NCBI GenBank assembly: GCA_964433495.1
Contig: CAYSRC010000018.1
Span: 1-41,581 of the forward strand
Direction of reading: 5' to 3'
DNA: 41,581 nucleotides
Source: CAYSRC01 sp964433495
Lineage (GTDB): Bacteria > Bacillota > Clostridia > Oscillospirales > Ruminococcaceae
Part shown: positions 1 to 8,669 of the stretch, one piece after another
Numbering within the stretch: position 1 is the stretch's first letter
Layout: every line of letters begins with the position of its first letter
Translations under genes and position numbers: made by a program
Notes under the pieces: model-generated
Told to the model about the DNA's origin: nothing
What the model saw: the letters and a program-made list of their open reading frames with translations, nothing else
Databases searched by the model: none

Positions 1-380
1 GCTCCATTTATTTATAAGACGGCAAGCTGTTTGACAGCGCGCCGCATAGTGTATAGCGAACTCGCTGCCTCCACCGTTTTAAATCGGAGGTGTGCGGGCC
101 CCGAAAGAGCGAAGCTCTTTTGGGTGCGGGGGCGAGTTCGAGCCTCCTAACCCCGTCCTCTTATTTTCAGCGGTTTTATCCGATTGTTCGGCCGCCGAAA
201 GTTTCCCCGGCTTTTATATATGCCTTGTCCCGTGTCACACTCGATGTGCGCGGCGCAAAGCAGAGCTCTTTACGGCGCTTTGCGCCTTTGGATATGTCGT
301 TTTGCTTCACGGCAAAATCGGCTGTAGATTTTCGACGCGGGAGCGGTCCTACCGTCGCCCGCTTGTTTATTATCAGATAC
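1..380. other. Gap with no recognised gene
   Basis: No convincing coding region or complete RNA gene is seen. Positions 104-127 hold a strong hairpin (AAAGAGC-GAA-GCTCTTT with flanking C/G pairs). A T-arm-like string, GAGTTCGAGCC, follows near 133-143, but no matching acceptor stem could be found. The stretch could be the end of a structured RNA or a decayed tRNA. Confidence 0.4.
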
Positions 381-454
<74 letters not shown>

Positions 455-490
455 AACCGCCGCAAGCGACATCGCTTGCGGCGGTTTTTT
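455..490 (+). terminator. Rho-independent terminator of tRNA-Cys
   Basis: A 13-bp stem (CCGCCGCAAGCGA with TCGCTTGCGGCGG) begins directly after the tRNA CCA end and runs into six T residues at 485-490. Confidence 0.92.
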
Positions 491-585
491 ACGGCGGCAC
501 GCGGTGCGCTCGTCCCGCAGGACGGCACGGTATTTAAAGAAAGGAACATGCGGCAAGGTACCCGAGGGTCAAGGCCCCGCGCAAT

Positions 586-713
586 CAACCCCTCCGTCAG
601 CTCCGCTGCCGCCTCCCCTTACACACACCCCGCATACTCTCGCGGGGCGTAGTCGCGCGGGCGAGCTTAATCGGAACAATAGCCCGACCGGCCGGCCGTT
701 CGGTAAGGGAGCC
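586..713 (-). repeat. Palindromic host repeat, minus orientation, filled by an 80-bp element
   Basis: Read on the minus strand, the host repeat is GGCTCCCTT, then an insert, then GTGTAAGGGGAGGC and a GTCAGC/GCTGAC-type hairpin ending in GGAGGGGTTG. The insert occupies 625-704. It starts with ACCGAACGG and ends with the stem-loop CCCCGC-GAGAGTAT-GCGGGG followed by TGT. Empty copies of the same host repeat lie at 21506-21555 and 22239-22285. Confidence 0.75.
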
Positions 714-1158
714 CATGAGGGCCTCAACCCGAGGGATGGGTGCGAGCCAAGGGCTCATCGAGCCCGACACCTCCCCTACCGGGCGGTCGGCCGGGGGAGC
801 CCTAAGGGCCCGTCCCGAGGGGCAGGCGTAAGCTTTTGGTCTTGCCGCTCCTCAAGTCCCTTTTCACCGGGGCCTGAGGGGCTGCACTCATTCGCGGCCT
901 TTTCAAAACAAAGCGACGAGCCGGTTTAACGGTTTTTCAAAAACCGTGCCTAAGCTCGCCGACTTCTGCACACCCAAAACACCCCGACGGGCACGACCGT
1001 TCGCCGCTCTGCGGCGAATGCCCGCGCGGCCCCTCCCTGCGCCAAAAAGTGAGCGGGGCCTGCTTGTGCCTCTCGGGACAGCGAACCCCGCTCGCGGTCG
1101 GCTGCGGTCGGTTATAATTAGTTGAAAAACCTCTGCTATAATTCGTCTGCCGGGTCGC
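714..1158. other. Gap with palindromes only
   Basis: No gene is recognised. There are several GC-rich palindromes related to the dispersed repeats (for example around 766-800). A perfect AT-centred palindrome, ACGGTTTTT-C-AAAAACCGT, lies near 930-948. Open frames here have no Shine-Dalgarno sequence or family resemblance. Confidence 0.5.
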
Positions 1159-1635
1159 TCAGAACAAGGACACCGCCGCGACCGCCCCTGCGTATCCCCT
1201 GACCCAATCGACAGCAAATCGGACGGCGCTGTCCACGGCATACCGCACGCCGGGCAGCAGCGTATACGCGGCCGCGCCGCCGCACAGCAGCAGCGCCCAG
1301 ACGATGATCACCGCCGCGGCAAAGTGCCTTTTGTTTTTGTTGGTGTAGCGGCTGAACGCCCACCAAAGGACGGTGACCACGTTGAACACGGGCAGCAGCA
1401 TCACAAAAAACATCCACAGGAAGCTCAGCGCCGACAACGGCTTGTTGACGTCGATCTCCTTCACCCTTCGGGCGGGCTCGTCCTCTGTAGTGAACCTTAT
1501 CTCCTCCCCTGCCGCCGGGCCCTCGAGCAGTGTGTCACCCGCGCCTGAGGGGATCTGTCCCGTCAGAGGCGCACCGCACTGAACGCAAAACGCGCTTGTG
1601 CTTTCATTTTCCGCATTGCAGTTAAAACATCTCAT
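1159..1635 (-). CDS. Zinc-ribbon membrane protein of unknown function
   Basis: The 158-residue product begins with a zinc-ribbon knuckle pair, CFNC near residue 3 and CVQCG near residue 18, the usual zinc_ribbon_2 pattern found at the start of many small Firmicute membrane proteins. A polar linker follows, then two hydrophobic segments at about residues 70-92 (LSALSFLWMFFVMLLPVFNV) and 107-125. The protein is therefore probably anchored in the membrane with the zinc ribbon in the cytoplasm. The ATG start is supported by AAAGGAG nine bases upstream. It is a single-gene unit, divergent from the YbhN-like gene. The fold is recognisable but the biological role is not. Confidence 0.8.
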   Translation of the reverse strand: MRCFNCNAENESTSAFCVQCGAPLTGQIPSGAGDTLLEGPAAGEEIRFTTEDEPARRVKEIDVNKPLSALSFLWMFFVMLLPVFNVVTVLWWAFSRYTNKNKRHFAAAVIIVWALLLCGGAAAYTLLPGVRYAVDSAVRFAVDWVRGYAGAVAAVSLF

Positions 1636-2061
1636 ATCTTTCAGCTCCTTTAATTACAAATATATTCAAAAAGCAAAACTCCCATAACTCAACAATACCC
1701 AAAATGCGCGGCAAAATCAATACCCAAACGCAATAATCCGCCGCCTTTTGCCGCCGCGGACCGCATCGGCCGAAAAAACGGGCCGCGTATTATTTGACAG
1801 GCGGGTATCAAGGGAATATACTTTTAATATGTCTGCCGAAATCTAAGGTCGGTTTTCGGCGTCCGTATACGCCGGGGTTCACAGCGCTGCCCGCCCCGCC
1901 GAGGGGAGGCAGCTGCCGATACAGCTTTTGTCCCCCCTCCTCCCGAGGCTGCGGGTTTTGATTGCTTTCGGGGACAGCGGATTGATCCTTCGCCGCGACC
2001 GTTGAACGGCAGAGCCCTGTCCCTCTTGAACACAAACACAACTGCGAAAGGCGGTAGAGAC
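1636..2061. other. Divergent intergenic region with a long leader
   Basis: This gap separates two divergent genes. It holds a good sigma-A promoter (1794-1822), leaving a leader of about 230 nt before the ATG at 2062. The leader is GC-rich with several possible stems, but no known riboswitch class was recognised. No small gene is supported. Confidence 0.5.
1794..1822 (+). promoter_or_regulatory. Sigma-A promoter of the YbhN-like gene
   Basis: TTGACA at 1794-1799 and TATACT at 1817-1822 are separated by 17 bp. The downstream gene begins at 2062, so transcripts would carry a leader of roughly 230 nt. Confidence 0.8.
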
Positions 2062-3132
2062 ATGGACAACCGAGAAAACAATAAAAGGCCGGTAAAGCTG
2101 CGCACCCTTTTGGGAAGCATCGCCTTTCTCGCCGTGCTGCTTGCGGTCACCTTTTACGTCATATTCAAGGACAACTCGCTGTCCGATATAATGGGCGCCG
2201 TAAAAAGCACCGAGCCCGCATGGCTGGTCGCGGGCATCGCGCTGATGTACCTCTCGATTGCCTGTCAGGCGTGGGCGATGTACGTGCCGTTCAAAAAGCT
2301 CGGACAGCGTGTCCCGTTTATAAAATGCCTCGGCTACGCCTTCACGGGCACCTATTTCAGCGCCATCACGCCGTCCAACACCGGCGGACAGCCCATGCAG
2401 ATCTATTACATGTGCCGCGACGGGGTAAACGTCTCTTATGTCACGCTGACGATGCTGCTCACCAACGTGGCCTATCAGTTCACCGTCATCTGCTACGGGC
2501 TCGTGATGTTCTTTTTGCGCCACAGCTTTGTCCTTCAAAACATCTCGGGCTTTTGGGGCCTCATCGTGTACGGGATAGTCGTCAACACCGCGATCATCGT
2601 TGTGCTGCTGTTTCTGCTCACCTCGAGCTCGTTTGCCGAAAAGGCGAGCAGCAGGCTGATAAACCTCGGCACAAAGCTGCACCTCATCAAGGACAGGGAC
2701 GCCATGCTTGATAAGGTCGGCAGGCAGATCACCGAATACCGCGCGGGCGCCGAGGCGATAAAGCACAACCCGCGGCTCATCACCTCCACCATCGGCATAA
2801 CGATCTTGCAGATGACCACCCTCTACCTCATCCCCTTTGCGGTCTTCAAGGGCTTTGGGCTGTCGGGCTGCTCGGTGTTTGACATCGTCGCGCTGCAGGC
2901 AATCCTGTACATCGCGGTGTCGTTTGTCCCCCTCCCCGGCGCGGTGGGGGTCACCGAGACGGGCTTTGTGCGCCTGTTCGGGCTCATCTTCGGCGAGCTC
3001 GTCATGCCCTCGATGCTCGTGAGCCGCGCCATCAACTTCTACAGCGTGCTGTTTGTAAGCGGCTTTGTCTCACTGTTCATCTACTTCCGCCACAAGCGGG
3101 TGGACGCCGCGCCGCCCGCCGGGGATGAATGA
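2062..3132 (+). CDS. YbhN / LPG-synthase transmembrane-domain family protein
   Basis: This is a polytopic membrane protein of 356 residues that matches the lysylphosphatidylglycerol synthase transmembrane region / UPF0104 (YbhN, COG0392) family. Characteristic features are the early TM segment, the segment GTYFSAITPSNTGGQPMQIY (the family's PSN-GGQP signature, near residues 95-115), and the late FVPLPGAVGVTETGF motif. It lacks the C-terminal cytoplasmic aminoacyl-transferase domain of full MprF, so it is probably a lipid flippase-like or accessory membrane protein rather than an LPG synthase. The ATG at 2062 is chosen over an upstream in-frame ATG at 2002 because AAAGGCGG lies at the right distance. 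It is transcribed alone from a strong promoter. Confidence 0.85.
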   Translation: MDNRENNKRPVKLRTLLGSIAFLAVLLAVTFYVIFKDNSLSDIMGAVKSTEPAWLVAGIALMYLSIACQAWAMYVPFKKLGQRVPFIKCLGYAFTGTYFSAITPSNTGGQPMQIYYMCRDGVNVSYVTLTMLLTNVAYQFTVICYGLVMFFLRHSFVLQNISGFWGLIVYGIVVNTAIIVVLLFLLTSSSFAEKASSRLINLGTKLHLIKDRDAMLDKVGRQITEYRAGAEAIKHNPRLITSTIGITILQMTTLYLIPFAVFKGFGLSGCSVFDIVALQAILYIAVSFVPLPGAVGVTETGFVRLFGLIFGELVMPSMLVSRAINFYSVLFVSGFVSLFIYFRHKRVDAAPPAGDE

Positions 3133-3410
3133 CCTCCCCGCTCGGATGCCGCGGGCCCACCGGGCCCTCCGATACAGGTGAAGCCCGCCGCTGCCGTCCG
3201 CGCGCCCCGCGCGAGAACCGAGGGAAAGCGGGTACCTTTCAAAGCTGCGGCCGGCCGAACGCCGGCCCCACGCGATTTCGGGCTGCCGCGGCTGCGCGCC
3301 GCAAAACCCGCGCCGCCGTCTTGCACATCCCGCCGACCTCTTCCACTCTGTCCTATTTGATCTTGCAATTTAGGACAAAAAGTCAAAGCGCGGAAATCCC
3401 GTTTTCTCGG
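3133..3410. other. Gap upstream of tRNA-Arg
   Basis: No gene is seen. A perfect 7-bp inverted repeat, TGTCCTA (3349-3355) and TAGGACA (3371-3377), sits in a lower-GC patch and could be the end of the preceding transcript or an operator. The tRNA-Arg promoter follows. Confidence 0.4.
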
Positions 3411-3439
3411 TTGACAACACAACCGCTTTGTGCTATTAT
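3411..3439 (+). promoter_or_regulatory. Promoter of tRNA-Arg
   Basis: TTGACA at 3411-3416 and TATTAT at 3434-3439 are separated by 17 bp, about 37 bp before the mature tRNA 5' end. This is close to the sigma-A consensus, as is typical for stable RNA genes. Confidence 0.87.
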
Positions 3440-3475
3440 ATTATAGCTGACAGAACGTCAGCTGTAATATTCTGT

Positions 3476-3552
3476 GCGCCGGTAGCTCAGCTGGATAGAG
3501 TGACTGGCTACGAACCAGTAGGTCGGGGGTTCGAGTCCCTTCCGGCGCACCA
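3476..3552 (+). tRNA. tRNA-Arg (ACG)
   Basis: The acceptor stem GCGCCGG (3476-3482) pairs with CCGGCGC (3542-3548), followed by discriminator A and an encoded CCA. The anticodon arm ACTGG-CTACGAA-CCAGT gives ACG. The D arm (TAGCTCAGCTGGATAGAG) and T arm (GGTTCGAGTCC) are standard. Confidence 0.97.
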
Positions 3553-3586
3553 AAATCCCGACGCGTATATCATCGCGTCGGGATTT
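3553..3586 (+). terminator. Terminator of tRNA-Arg
   Basis: AAAATCCCGACGCG and CGCGTCGGGATTTT form a stem immediately after the CCA end, with a short T run on the 3' side. The A run on the 5' side makes the structure potentially bidirectional. Confidence 0.85.
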
Positions 3587-3699
3587 TCCGTAGGGATTGA
3601 TGCGGCGGTCATATGTCGGCGCAGCTTTGCGCGGGTGTTTCTCAAAATGCCTGTCAAATCTCACACCGCCGTTTCGGCACTTCGGTCTTTTTTCAGCTC

Positions 3700-3792
3700 A
3701 CGGCGGGGCCGGCTAAGGCCCCGCCGTCTTTCTCTGCTCTTTTTGCCAAAAGCCGGGCGGAGGGCTCGAAACTTCGGGCCCTCCGCCTTTTT
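3700..3792. terminator. Two adjacent strong hairpins, probable bidirectional terminators
   Basis: Hairpin one is ACGGCGGGGCC (3700-3710) with GGCCCCGCCGT (3717-3727). Hairpin two is GGCGGAGGGC (3756-3765) with GCCCTCCGCC (3778-3787) followed by TTTTT. They lie downstream of tRNA-Arg on the plus strand and downstream of the small membrane protein gene on the minus strand, so they probably insulate converging transcription. Confidence 0.75.
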
Positions 3793-3839
3793 GTGTCTGA
3801 GCACATGTGAACGGCGGGCTCTCGCCCGCGCACAAGCGG

Positions 3840-4118
3840 TTAAGCCGCGTCTCCTCCCCGCCTTTTGTCAAGCGCCCTGTTCCTGAAATAGAGCGCAAGG
3901 TCGGTCGAGACCATCGCGAGATTCAGTACGTAGAGATACATAACCACATCCCGCGAGTACAGCAGCTTGTTGATTATCCCCGAGATATACCCGAGAATGA
4001 TGATCACGAGAAAAAACGGGCTTTTGCCCTCGGCCGAGGCCGTTTTGATCGACTTATAGATGCTCACGGGCCACGCTGCGCCGAAGCACAGCAGCATGAG
4101 TGCCTCAAATATACTCAA
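3840..4118 (-). CDS. Small conserved membrane protein (PQ-loop-like)
   Basis: This 92-residue protein has three hydrophobic segments: LMLLCFGAAWPVSIYKSI, FFLVIIILGYISGIINKLL and VVMYLYVLNLAMVSTDLALY. The first segment's CFGAAWP followed by a conserved Lys resembles the PQ-loop/SemiSWEET-sized small membrane proteins common in Clostridia. No function is assigned. The start is a TTG at 4118-4116, supported by AAAGGAGG eight bases upstream; no ATG is available in a suitable place. It is a single gene, oriented like the SorC operon but separated from it by about 85 bp. Confidence 0.75.
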   Translation of the reverse strand: MSIFEALMLLCFGAAWPVSIYKSIKTASAEGKSPFFLVIIILGYISGIINKLLYSRDVVMYLYVLNLAMVSTDLALYFRNRALDKRRGGDAA

Positions 4119-4202
4119 CCGTTAATCCTCCTTTAAACACTTATGCCTGAAGCGGGCGGAGAAGTCCCCTCGCGCAGGCGCAGGGACACCGTCCTGTCGG
4201 CT

Positions 4203-5159
4203 TCAGCAGATGGACGAGGCGATGTCAAAGGCCAGCGTCTCGTCGGTGACAAGGACGTTCACCATGCGGCTCCGCAGGATGCTGACGGCGGCCTCGAGCA
4301 TCCCGCGCCCGTAGGCGACGCCTATCCTTGTCGGGATGCGCATGATCGACGCGCGGTCGGCGGCGATAATCCGCTCGTTGATTCCGGCGTTGCAGGGCAG
4401 CCCCCGTTTGTCGAAATAGTGCCCGCACACCGACGCGACGGCCCCCACCTGTTCAAGCTGAAGCGAGTCCGCCTTGGTTAACCACGGCTCGCGGAACTGT
4501 GAGCTGAGCCTGACGCTTAAGGACGATATCTCGAGCAGAGCGACGTCTATCCTCGAAAAGCGCTCGACCGTTTCGCCGCATATCGGTTCGAGCAGCAGCA
4601 TGTCCCGCAGCTGCTTTGACTTGGTCATCAGCGGCACGGGCAGCACATAGGCCCTGCCGTTGAGCCGTTTGGCAAACGCCTCGGCGAGCATATAGCTGTC
4701 GTGTGCGGGGGCCACGTTGACGGTGCAGCCCATCATCTGCACGACGTCGGCGCTCGCGCCCCGGTTGTTGCGGATGAGGCGCGAGATGTTGTAGTTTATC
4801 CTGCCGCGCGTCACGCCGAGCGTTGAGCCGTTTTTGAGGATGTCGTCAAAATAGGCGGCCGCAGCCTCGGCGACCTTTCGGTGGGTGCGCTCGGCGTCGG
4901 AATGTGTCGCGGCGATGATGACCTCGTGAAGGCCGAACTTTTTGGCGATGCGCCGCGACACGTCGGGGTGCAGAAAGCGGGAATCGTTGACCGTGATCTG
5001 CACGATCCCCGCCTGCGCCGCCCGCGCGAGCAGACGCGAGACGTTGCTGCGGCTCATGTGCAGCTGCTTTGAGATGGCATCCTGCGACATGCCGTCGAGG
5101 TAGTACAGCTTCGCAATCTCGATCATCGTCTGTATCTTGTGCGCTTCGGAATCAGGCAT
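4203..5159 (-). CDS. SorC-family sugar-binding transcriptional regulator
   Basis: The product is 318 residues, the usual SorC/DeoR sugar-binding regulator length. Residues 10-60 form an HTH (LYYLDGMSQDAISKQLHMSR, then SNVSRLLARA), the typical SorC DNA-binding start. The rest is the sugar-phosphate-binding domain, related to glucosamine-6-phosphate isomerase folds, with landmarks such as NGSTLGVTRGRINYNISR and VAYGRGMLEAAVSILR. It is the last gene of the leftward operon and probably senses a phosphorylated intermediate made by the kinase in the same operon, acting on one or both divergent promoters near 9643-9793. GGAG lies six bases before the ATG. SorC family members can be activators or repressors; which applies here is not visible. 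Confidence 0.9.
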   Translation of the reverse strand: MPDSEAHKIQTMIEIAKLYYLDGMSQDAISKQLHMSRSNVSRLLARAAQAGIVQITVNDSRFLHPDVSRRIAKKFGLHEVIIAATHSDAERTHRKVAEAAAAYFDDILKNGSTLGVTRGRINYNISRLIRNNRGASADVVQMMGCTVNVAPAHDSYMLAEAFAKRLNGRAYVLPVPLMTKSKQLRDMLLLEPICGETVERFSRIDVALLEISSLSVRLSSQFREPWLTKADSLQLEQVGAVASVCGHYFDKRGLPCNAGINERIIAADRASIMRIPTRIGVAYGRGMLEAAVSILRSRMVNVLVTDETLAFDIASSIC

Positions 5160-5260
5160 ATCTTTCTCCGTTTTTGGGTTTTTGCCGCTTCGCCCTCACC
5201 GCTGCAAAGCTGTCCTCGGGGCGGGCCGGGCATCCTCCCACCCCGCCGCCCCGTCATTTT

Positions 5261-6115
5261 TCAGCGCGCCAGCCGCTCGTATGCCTCCTTAAAGTCCCGC
5301 ACGACGTCGTCCCTGCTCATCGTGCGATAGCGATCCATCGTCGGATAGAGCGGCTCGCACACAACGGGGCCCTCATAGCCCGCTTTGTCAAACAGCTTGT
5401 ACACCCGCGCCGAGTCGATGACGCCGGCAGTCATCGGCATCGCGCGCTCCATGTCCTTCTGGAACTCCCTGTTCCTGCCGAAAACGCCGTCGTTGACGTG
5501 GAAGCCGCACATGCGGCCGACGTTGTTCAGCGCAAAGTATAGGTCGTCCTCCCGCGCGCCCTCGCAGTACCAGTGATAGGTGTCGAACAGAAAACCCGCC
5601 TTGCCGCCCGCGGCGTCCGCGAGGGCGACGACGCCCTGTATCGAGTGGATAAACTCGTGCTTATAGCGGTAGAGCACCTCGCGCGGGCCCAAAAACTCGA
5701 GCCCGTAGAATATCCCGTTGTCGACGCAGACCTGCTGGACGCGGCGCAGCCGTTTTATGTGCCACGCAAAGTTCTCGTCGTAGGCCCGCTCGTCGCTGCT
5801 CGACCACACGTGGTTGTAGCAGTACTTTACCCCCATCCTGCCCGCGACGTCACAGCGGCGCTTGAAGGTCTCGAGCCCCGCTTCAAAGACGGCGTCGTCG
5901 GTTGACGGCGCATAAAAATCCACCGGGGTGAACATGATGCTGTAGCCGAGGCCGAGGCTGTGCACCGTTTTGGCCGACTCGAGCGCGCGCTCTTCGTCGT
6001 CCAGCAGCTGCGAGTCGACACCGACACCGCCGATGCCGTGTTTTACGATGAGATCCAGCCAATCGACGGTCTCTCCGGGAAGTCTCAGAAAATGCGAGTC
6101 AAATACAGTGTACAC
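5261..6115 (-). CDS. Sugar phosphate isomerase/epimerase, TIM barrel
   Basis: This 284-residue protein belongs to the xylose-isomerase-like TIM-barrel (AP endonuclease family 2) superfamily. Strand-end residues expected for a metal-dependent isomerase are present: YNHVW near residue 100, FYGLEFLGP, FLFDTYHWY, FHVNDGVFG and VCEPLYP, which together supply the Glu, Asp, His and Glu metal ligands. It starts at a GTG (6115) with AAAGGAG eight bases upstream, and lies 14 bp behind the kinase gene. It probably interconverts a keto-sugar or its epimer in the same pathway as the kinase. The exact substrate cannot be read from the sequence. Confidence 0.85.
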   Translation of the reverse strand: MYTVFDSHFLRLPGETVDWLDLIVKHGIGGVGVDSQLLDDEERALESAKTVHSLGLGYSIMFTPVDFYAPSTDDAVFEAGLETFKRRCDVAGRMGVKYCYNHVWSSSDERAYDENFAWHIKRLRRVQQVCVDNGIFYGLEFLGPREVLYRYKHEFIHSIQGVVALADAAGGKAGFLFDTYHWYCEGAREDDLYFALNNVGRMCGFHVNDGVFGRNREFQKDMERAMPMTAGVIDSARVYKLFDKAGYEGPVVCEPLYPTMDRYRTMSRDDVVRDFKEAYERLAR

Positions 6116-6129
6116 GGTTTCTTCTCCTT

Positions 6130-7809
6130 TCAGTCAGCCGCGGCGCAGCTGTTTTTAATCTGCTTGAGGGCTTGCATGACGTCGCTGCCGCCCCTTCCGA
6201 AATAGTCGTGCAGCAGCACATACTGCTCGTACAGCCTGTTGTAGACGTCCTCGTTTGCCCGCTCGGGCAGGTACACCGTCTCGGGCGGCGTCACCATGTG
6301 CTCGACCGCCTCGAAGACGCTGTCGTACCCGCCCCGCTCTCTGCCAGCGGCGGCCGCGCCGTAGACGGCCGCGCCGAGCGCTGAGGTCTGCTTTGCGCTC
6401 GAGATGCTGATGGGCTTGCCGATTATGTCGGCGAAGATCTGCATTATCTCGGGCGACTTTATCGACAGCCCCCCGCAGGCGTAGACCCTGTCGACCGGCA
6501 CCCCCCGGCGCGCAAACTCCTCGATGATCATGCGCGAGCCGAACGCCGTCGCCTCGACAAGCGCGCGGTAGATCTCCTCGGGCGAGGTGGTGAGCGTCAT
6601 GCCCAGCACGAGGCCGCTTAAGTCCGAGTTGACGAGCAGCGAGCGGTTGCCGTTCCACCAGTCGAGCGCAAGCAGGCCGGATGCGCCCGGCTTTATACGC
6701 GCCATCTTCTCGTTGATAAGGTCAAACACGCTTATGTTTCTGCGCTTCACCTCGTCGAGAAACTCGCTCGGCAAAAGGTTGCTGACAAACCAGTCGTATA
6801 TGTCGCCGACCGCGGCCTGCCCCGCCTCGTACCCATAATACCCCGGCATGACGCCGTCCCGCACGACCCCGCTTATGCCGTCGATGAACACCTCCTTTGA
6901 GGATATCAGGATGTGGCACAGCGAGGTGCCCATGATCATCAGCATGGACGAATCCTCGGCAGCGCCCGCCGCCGGGAACGAGCTGTGGGCGTCGATGTTG
7001 CCGAGCGCGACGCCTATCCCCTCGGGCAGGCCCGTTATCTCGGCCATGCGGCGGGACAGCGCGCCCGCGCACTCGCCTATCGGGTAGACCTCTGCGCCTA
7101 TCTTCTCCTCGATGACGTTCTCGAGCGCGGGGTTGAGCTCCTTAAAAAACTCCTTCGAGGGATATCCCCCGTCCCTGCTCCAAAACGCCTTGAACCCGGC
7201 GGGCACGCTGCTCTTTTTCAGCTCGCCCGTGAGAAGGTAGAACACCCAGTCGGTCGCCTCGACAAATCGGTGGGTGGCGGCGTACACCTCGGGGGCCTCC
7301 TCGAGCACCTCAAGCACCTTGGCGAACAGCCACTCGCACGACGAGGCGCCGCCGTAGCGCTCGATGAACCTCTCCCCTCTGCGCCTTGCGGTTTCGTTTA
7401 TCCTGTCCGCCTGCCTCTGTGCGCCGTGGTGCTTCCACAGCTTGGGCCAGCTGTGCTTGTTGCCGCGAAACGCGGGATCCCTGCACAGCGGGGTCATCTT
7501 CCCGTCGAGCGGGATGACGGTGCACGAGGTGAAGTCGATCCCGATGCCCACGACGTCGCCGGGGTCGATCCCCGCCTTTCTCCACAGCTCCTTTAAAATG
7601 CCCTCGAGCGCGGCCTCGTAGTCCTCGGGGTTTTGCAGCGCCCACTCGGGCGGCAGCGCGGTGTTGTACTCGGGCAGGGTTCTGTCGATGACGGCGTCCT
7701 GATAGCCGAAGATCGACACCGCCTTTTCCTCGCCGTTTGAGACATCCACCAGCACGCCCCGCGCGGTGAGCGTGCCGAAGTCGACGCCGATGGCATACTT
7801 GTTTTTCAT
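6130..7809 (-). CDS. araB: L-ribulokinase-type FGGY carbohydrate kinase
   Basis: The 559-residue product has the size and landmarks of the L-ribulokinase (AraB, COG1069) branch of FGGY kinases. These are the N-terminal GVDFGT phosphate loop, GIDFTSCTVIPLD, KLWKHHGAQ, GNIDAHSSFPAAGA, MIMGTSLCH, MPGYYGYEAGQAAVGDIY and ALDWWNGNRS, with a C-terminal ACGGLSIKSPEIMQIFADI. AraB phosphorylates L-ribulose (and some other ketopentoses) with ATP, feeding the pentose phosphate pathway. No araA or araD lies in the window, so the in vivo substrate may be a different ketopentose. The ATG at 7809 (MKNKYAIGVDFGT) is preferred over one seven codons upstream that overlaps the previous stop, because GGGGGA lies six bases before it. 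Confidence 0.88.
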   Translation of the reverse strand: MKNKYAIGVDFGTLTARGVLVDVSNGEEKAVSIFGYQDAVIDRTLPEYNTALPPEWALQNPEDYEAALEGILKELWRKAGIDPGDVVGIGIDFTSCTVIPLDGKMTPLCRDPAFRGNKHSWPKLWKHHGAQRQADRINETARRRGERFIERYGGASSCEWLFAKVLEVLEEAPEVYAATHRFVEATDWVFYLLTGELKKSSVPAGFKAFWSRDGGYPSKEFFKELNPALENVIEEKIGAEVYPIGECAGALSRRMAEITGLPEGIGVALGNIDAHSSFPAAGAAEDSSMLMIMGTSLCHILISSKEVFIDGISGVVRDGVMPGYYGYEAGQAAVGDIYDWFVSNLLPSEFLDEVKRRNISVFDLINEKMARIKPGASGLLALDWWNGNRSLLVNSDLSGLVLGMTLTTSPEEIYRALVEATAFGSRMIIEEFARRGVPVDRVYACGGLSIKSPEIMQIFADIIGKPISISSAKQTSALGAAVYGAAAAGRERGGYDSVFEAVEHMVTPPETVYLPERANEDVYNRLYEQYVLLHDYFGRGGSDVMQALKQIKNSCAAAD

Positions 7810-7826
7810 TAGGGATCCCCCGTGCT

Positions 7827-8669
7827 TCATTTCATAAGTCTCTTGATAAACTGCGTCGAATAGGCAAACTCGCTCTCGTCGTGAATGCCGTGCAGAACGA
7901 CGGGGCCGTCGTAGCCTATGCCGTCGAGCAGGCGAAACACGGTCTCATACGGCACGATGCCGCGCCCCGCCGAGGTGAAGGATATTCCGCCGCCCGCGCG
8001 GATGTCCTTGCCGTGGGCGAGCGCGATGTGATCCTTGAGCAGCGAGAAGGCGTGCTCGACGATTCCCTCTGCCCGCTCGGGCCGGGCGTCGCCGACGTGG
8101 AACAGGTTTGCCGGGTCGAACACGATTTTAAGTCCCTTAAGGCCCGAGCCCTCGACCAGGCGCAGGGCCTTTTCCGCCGTGTTCACGACGTTTGACGCCT
8201 CGGTCTCGACGCCGAGCAGCACCCCGTTGTACGCGGCAATATCGCACAGCCTCCGGCAGGTCTCGAGCATGTCGTCCCAGGCCGAGGCCGTCTCGTTGTC
8301 GGGGTGGGGACGCCACATGCTCTCTTTGCACCTTGTGCCGGTGCAAAGGGTCACAAGCGGGCTGCCGAGCTCGGCCGCCGCGGCGGCGACGGCCCTGAAC
8401 CGCTCGACGCCGTCCTCCACCTCGCCTTTGTCGGGGCTTATCATGTTGAACGTACCGTTTACAGCGCAGATCTCCACCCCGCTCGCCGACGACGCTCTCT
8501 TTATTCTCCCGATAATCTCGCGGTCGACCCTGCGCGGCAGCTCCTCGCCGCAGACCGACAAAAAGTCAAACTGCATCGCCTCAAACCCGTAGACGGCGGC
8601 CGCGTCGAACAGACGCTCGACGGTGTCGCGCGATATCTCGGGCGAAAACATCCCAAGCTTTCCGGTCAT
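7827..8669 (-). CDS. Second sugar phosphate isomerase/epimerase, TIM barrel
   Basis: A 280-residue xylose-isomerase-like TIM-barrel protein, only distantly similar to the one at 5261-6115. Motifs include MQFDFLSVCGEELP, VNGTFNMISPDKGE, VTLCTGTRCKESMW, VLLGVETEASNVVNT, IVFDPANLFHVGD, ALAHGKDI and VVLHGIHDE, which supply the expected Glu, Asp and His metal ligands. The ATG at 8669 overlaps the esterase stop codon (ATGA) and has GGAGGG upstream; the open frame extends further 5' but without a better start. Translational coupling with the esterase and close spacing with the kinase place it in the same catabolic pathway. The substrate is unknown. Confidence 0.87.
   Translation of the reverse strand: MTGKLGMFSPEISRDTVERLFDAAAVYGFEAMQFDFLSVCGEELPRRVDREIIGRIKRASSASGVEICAVNGTFNMISPDKGEVEDGVERFRAVAAAAAELGSPLVTLCTGTRCKESMWRPHPDNETASAWDDMLETCRRLCDIAAYNGVLLGVETEASNVVNTAEKALRLVEGSGLKGLKIVFDPANLFHVGDARPERAEGIVEHAFSLLKDHIALAHGKDIRAGGGISFTSAGRGIVPYETVFRLLDGIGYDGPVVLHGIHDESEFAYSTQFIKRLMK

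Noticed and set aside
60..165. Possible long-variable-arm tRNA or other RNA gene (hairpin plus GAGTTCGAGCC)
   Set aside because: No acceptor stem complementary to the downstream CCCCG-rich end was found and the anticodon arm does not pair properly, so it is only described as tRNA-like.
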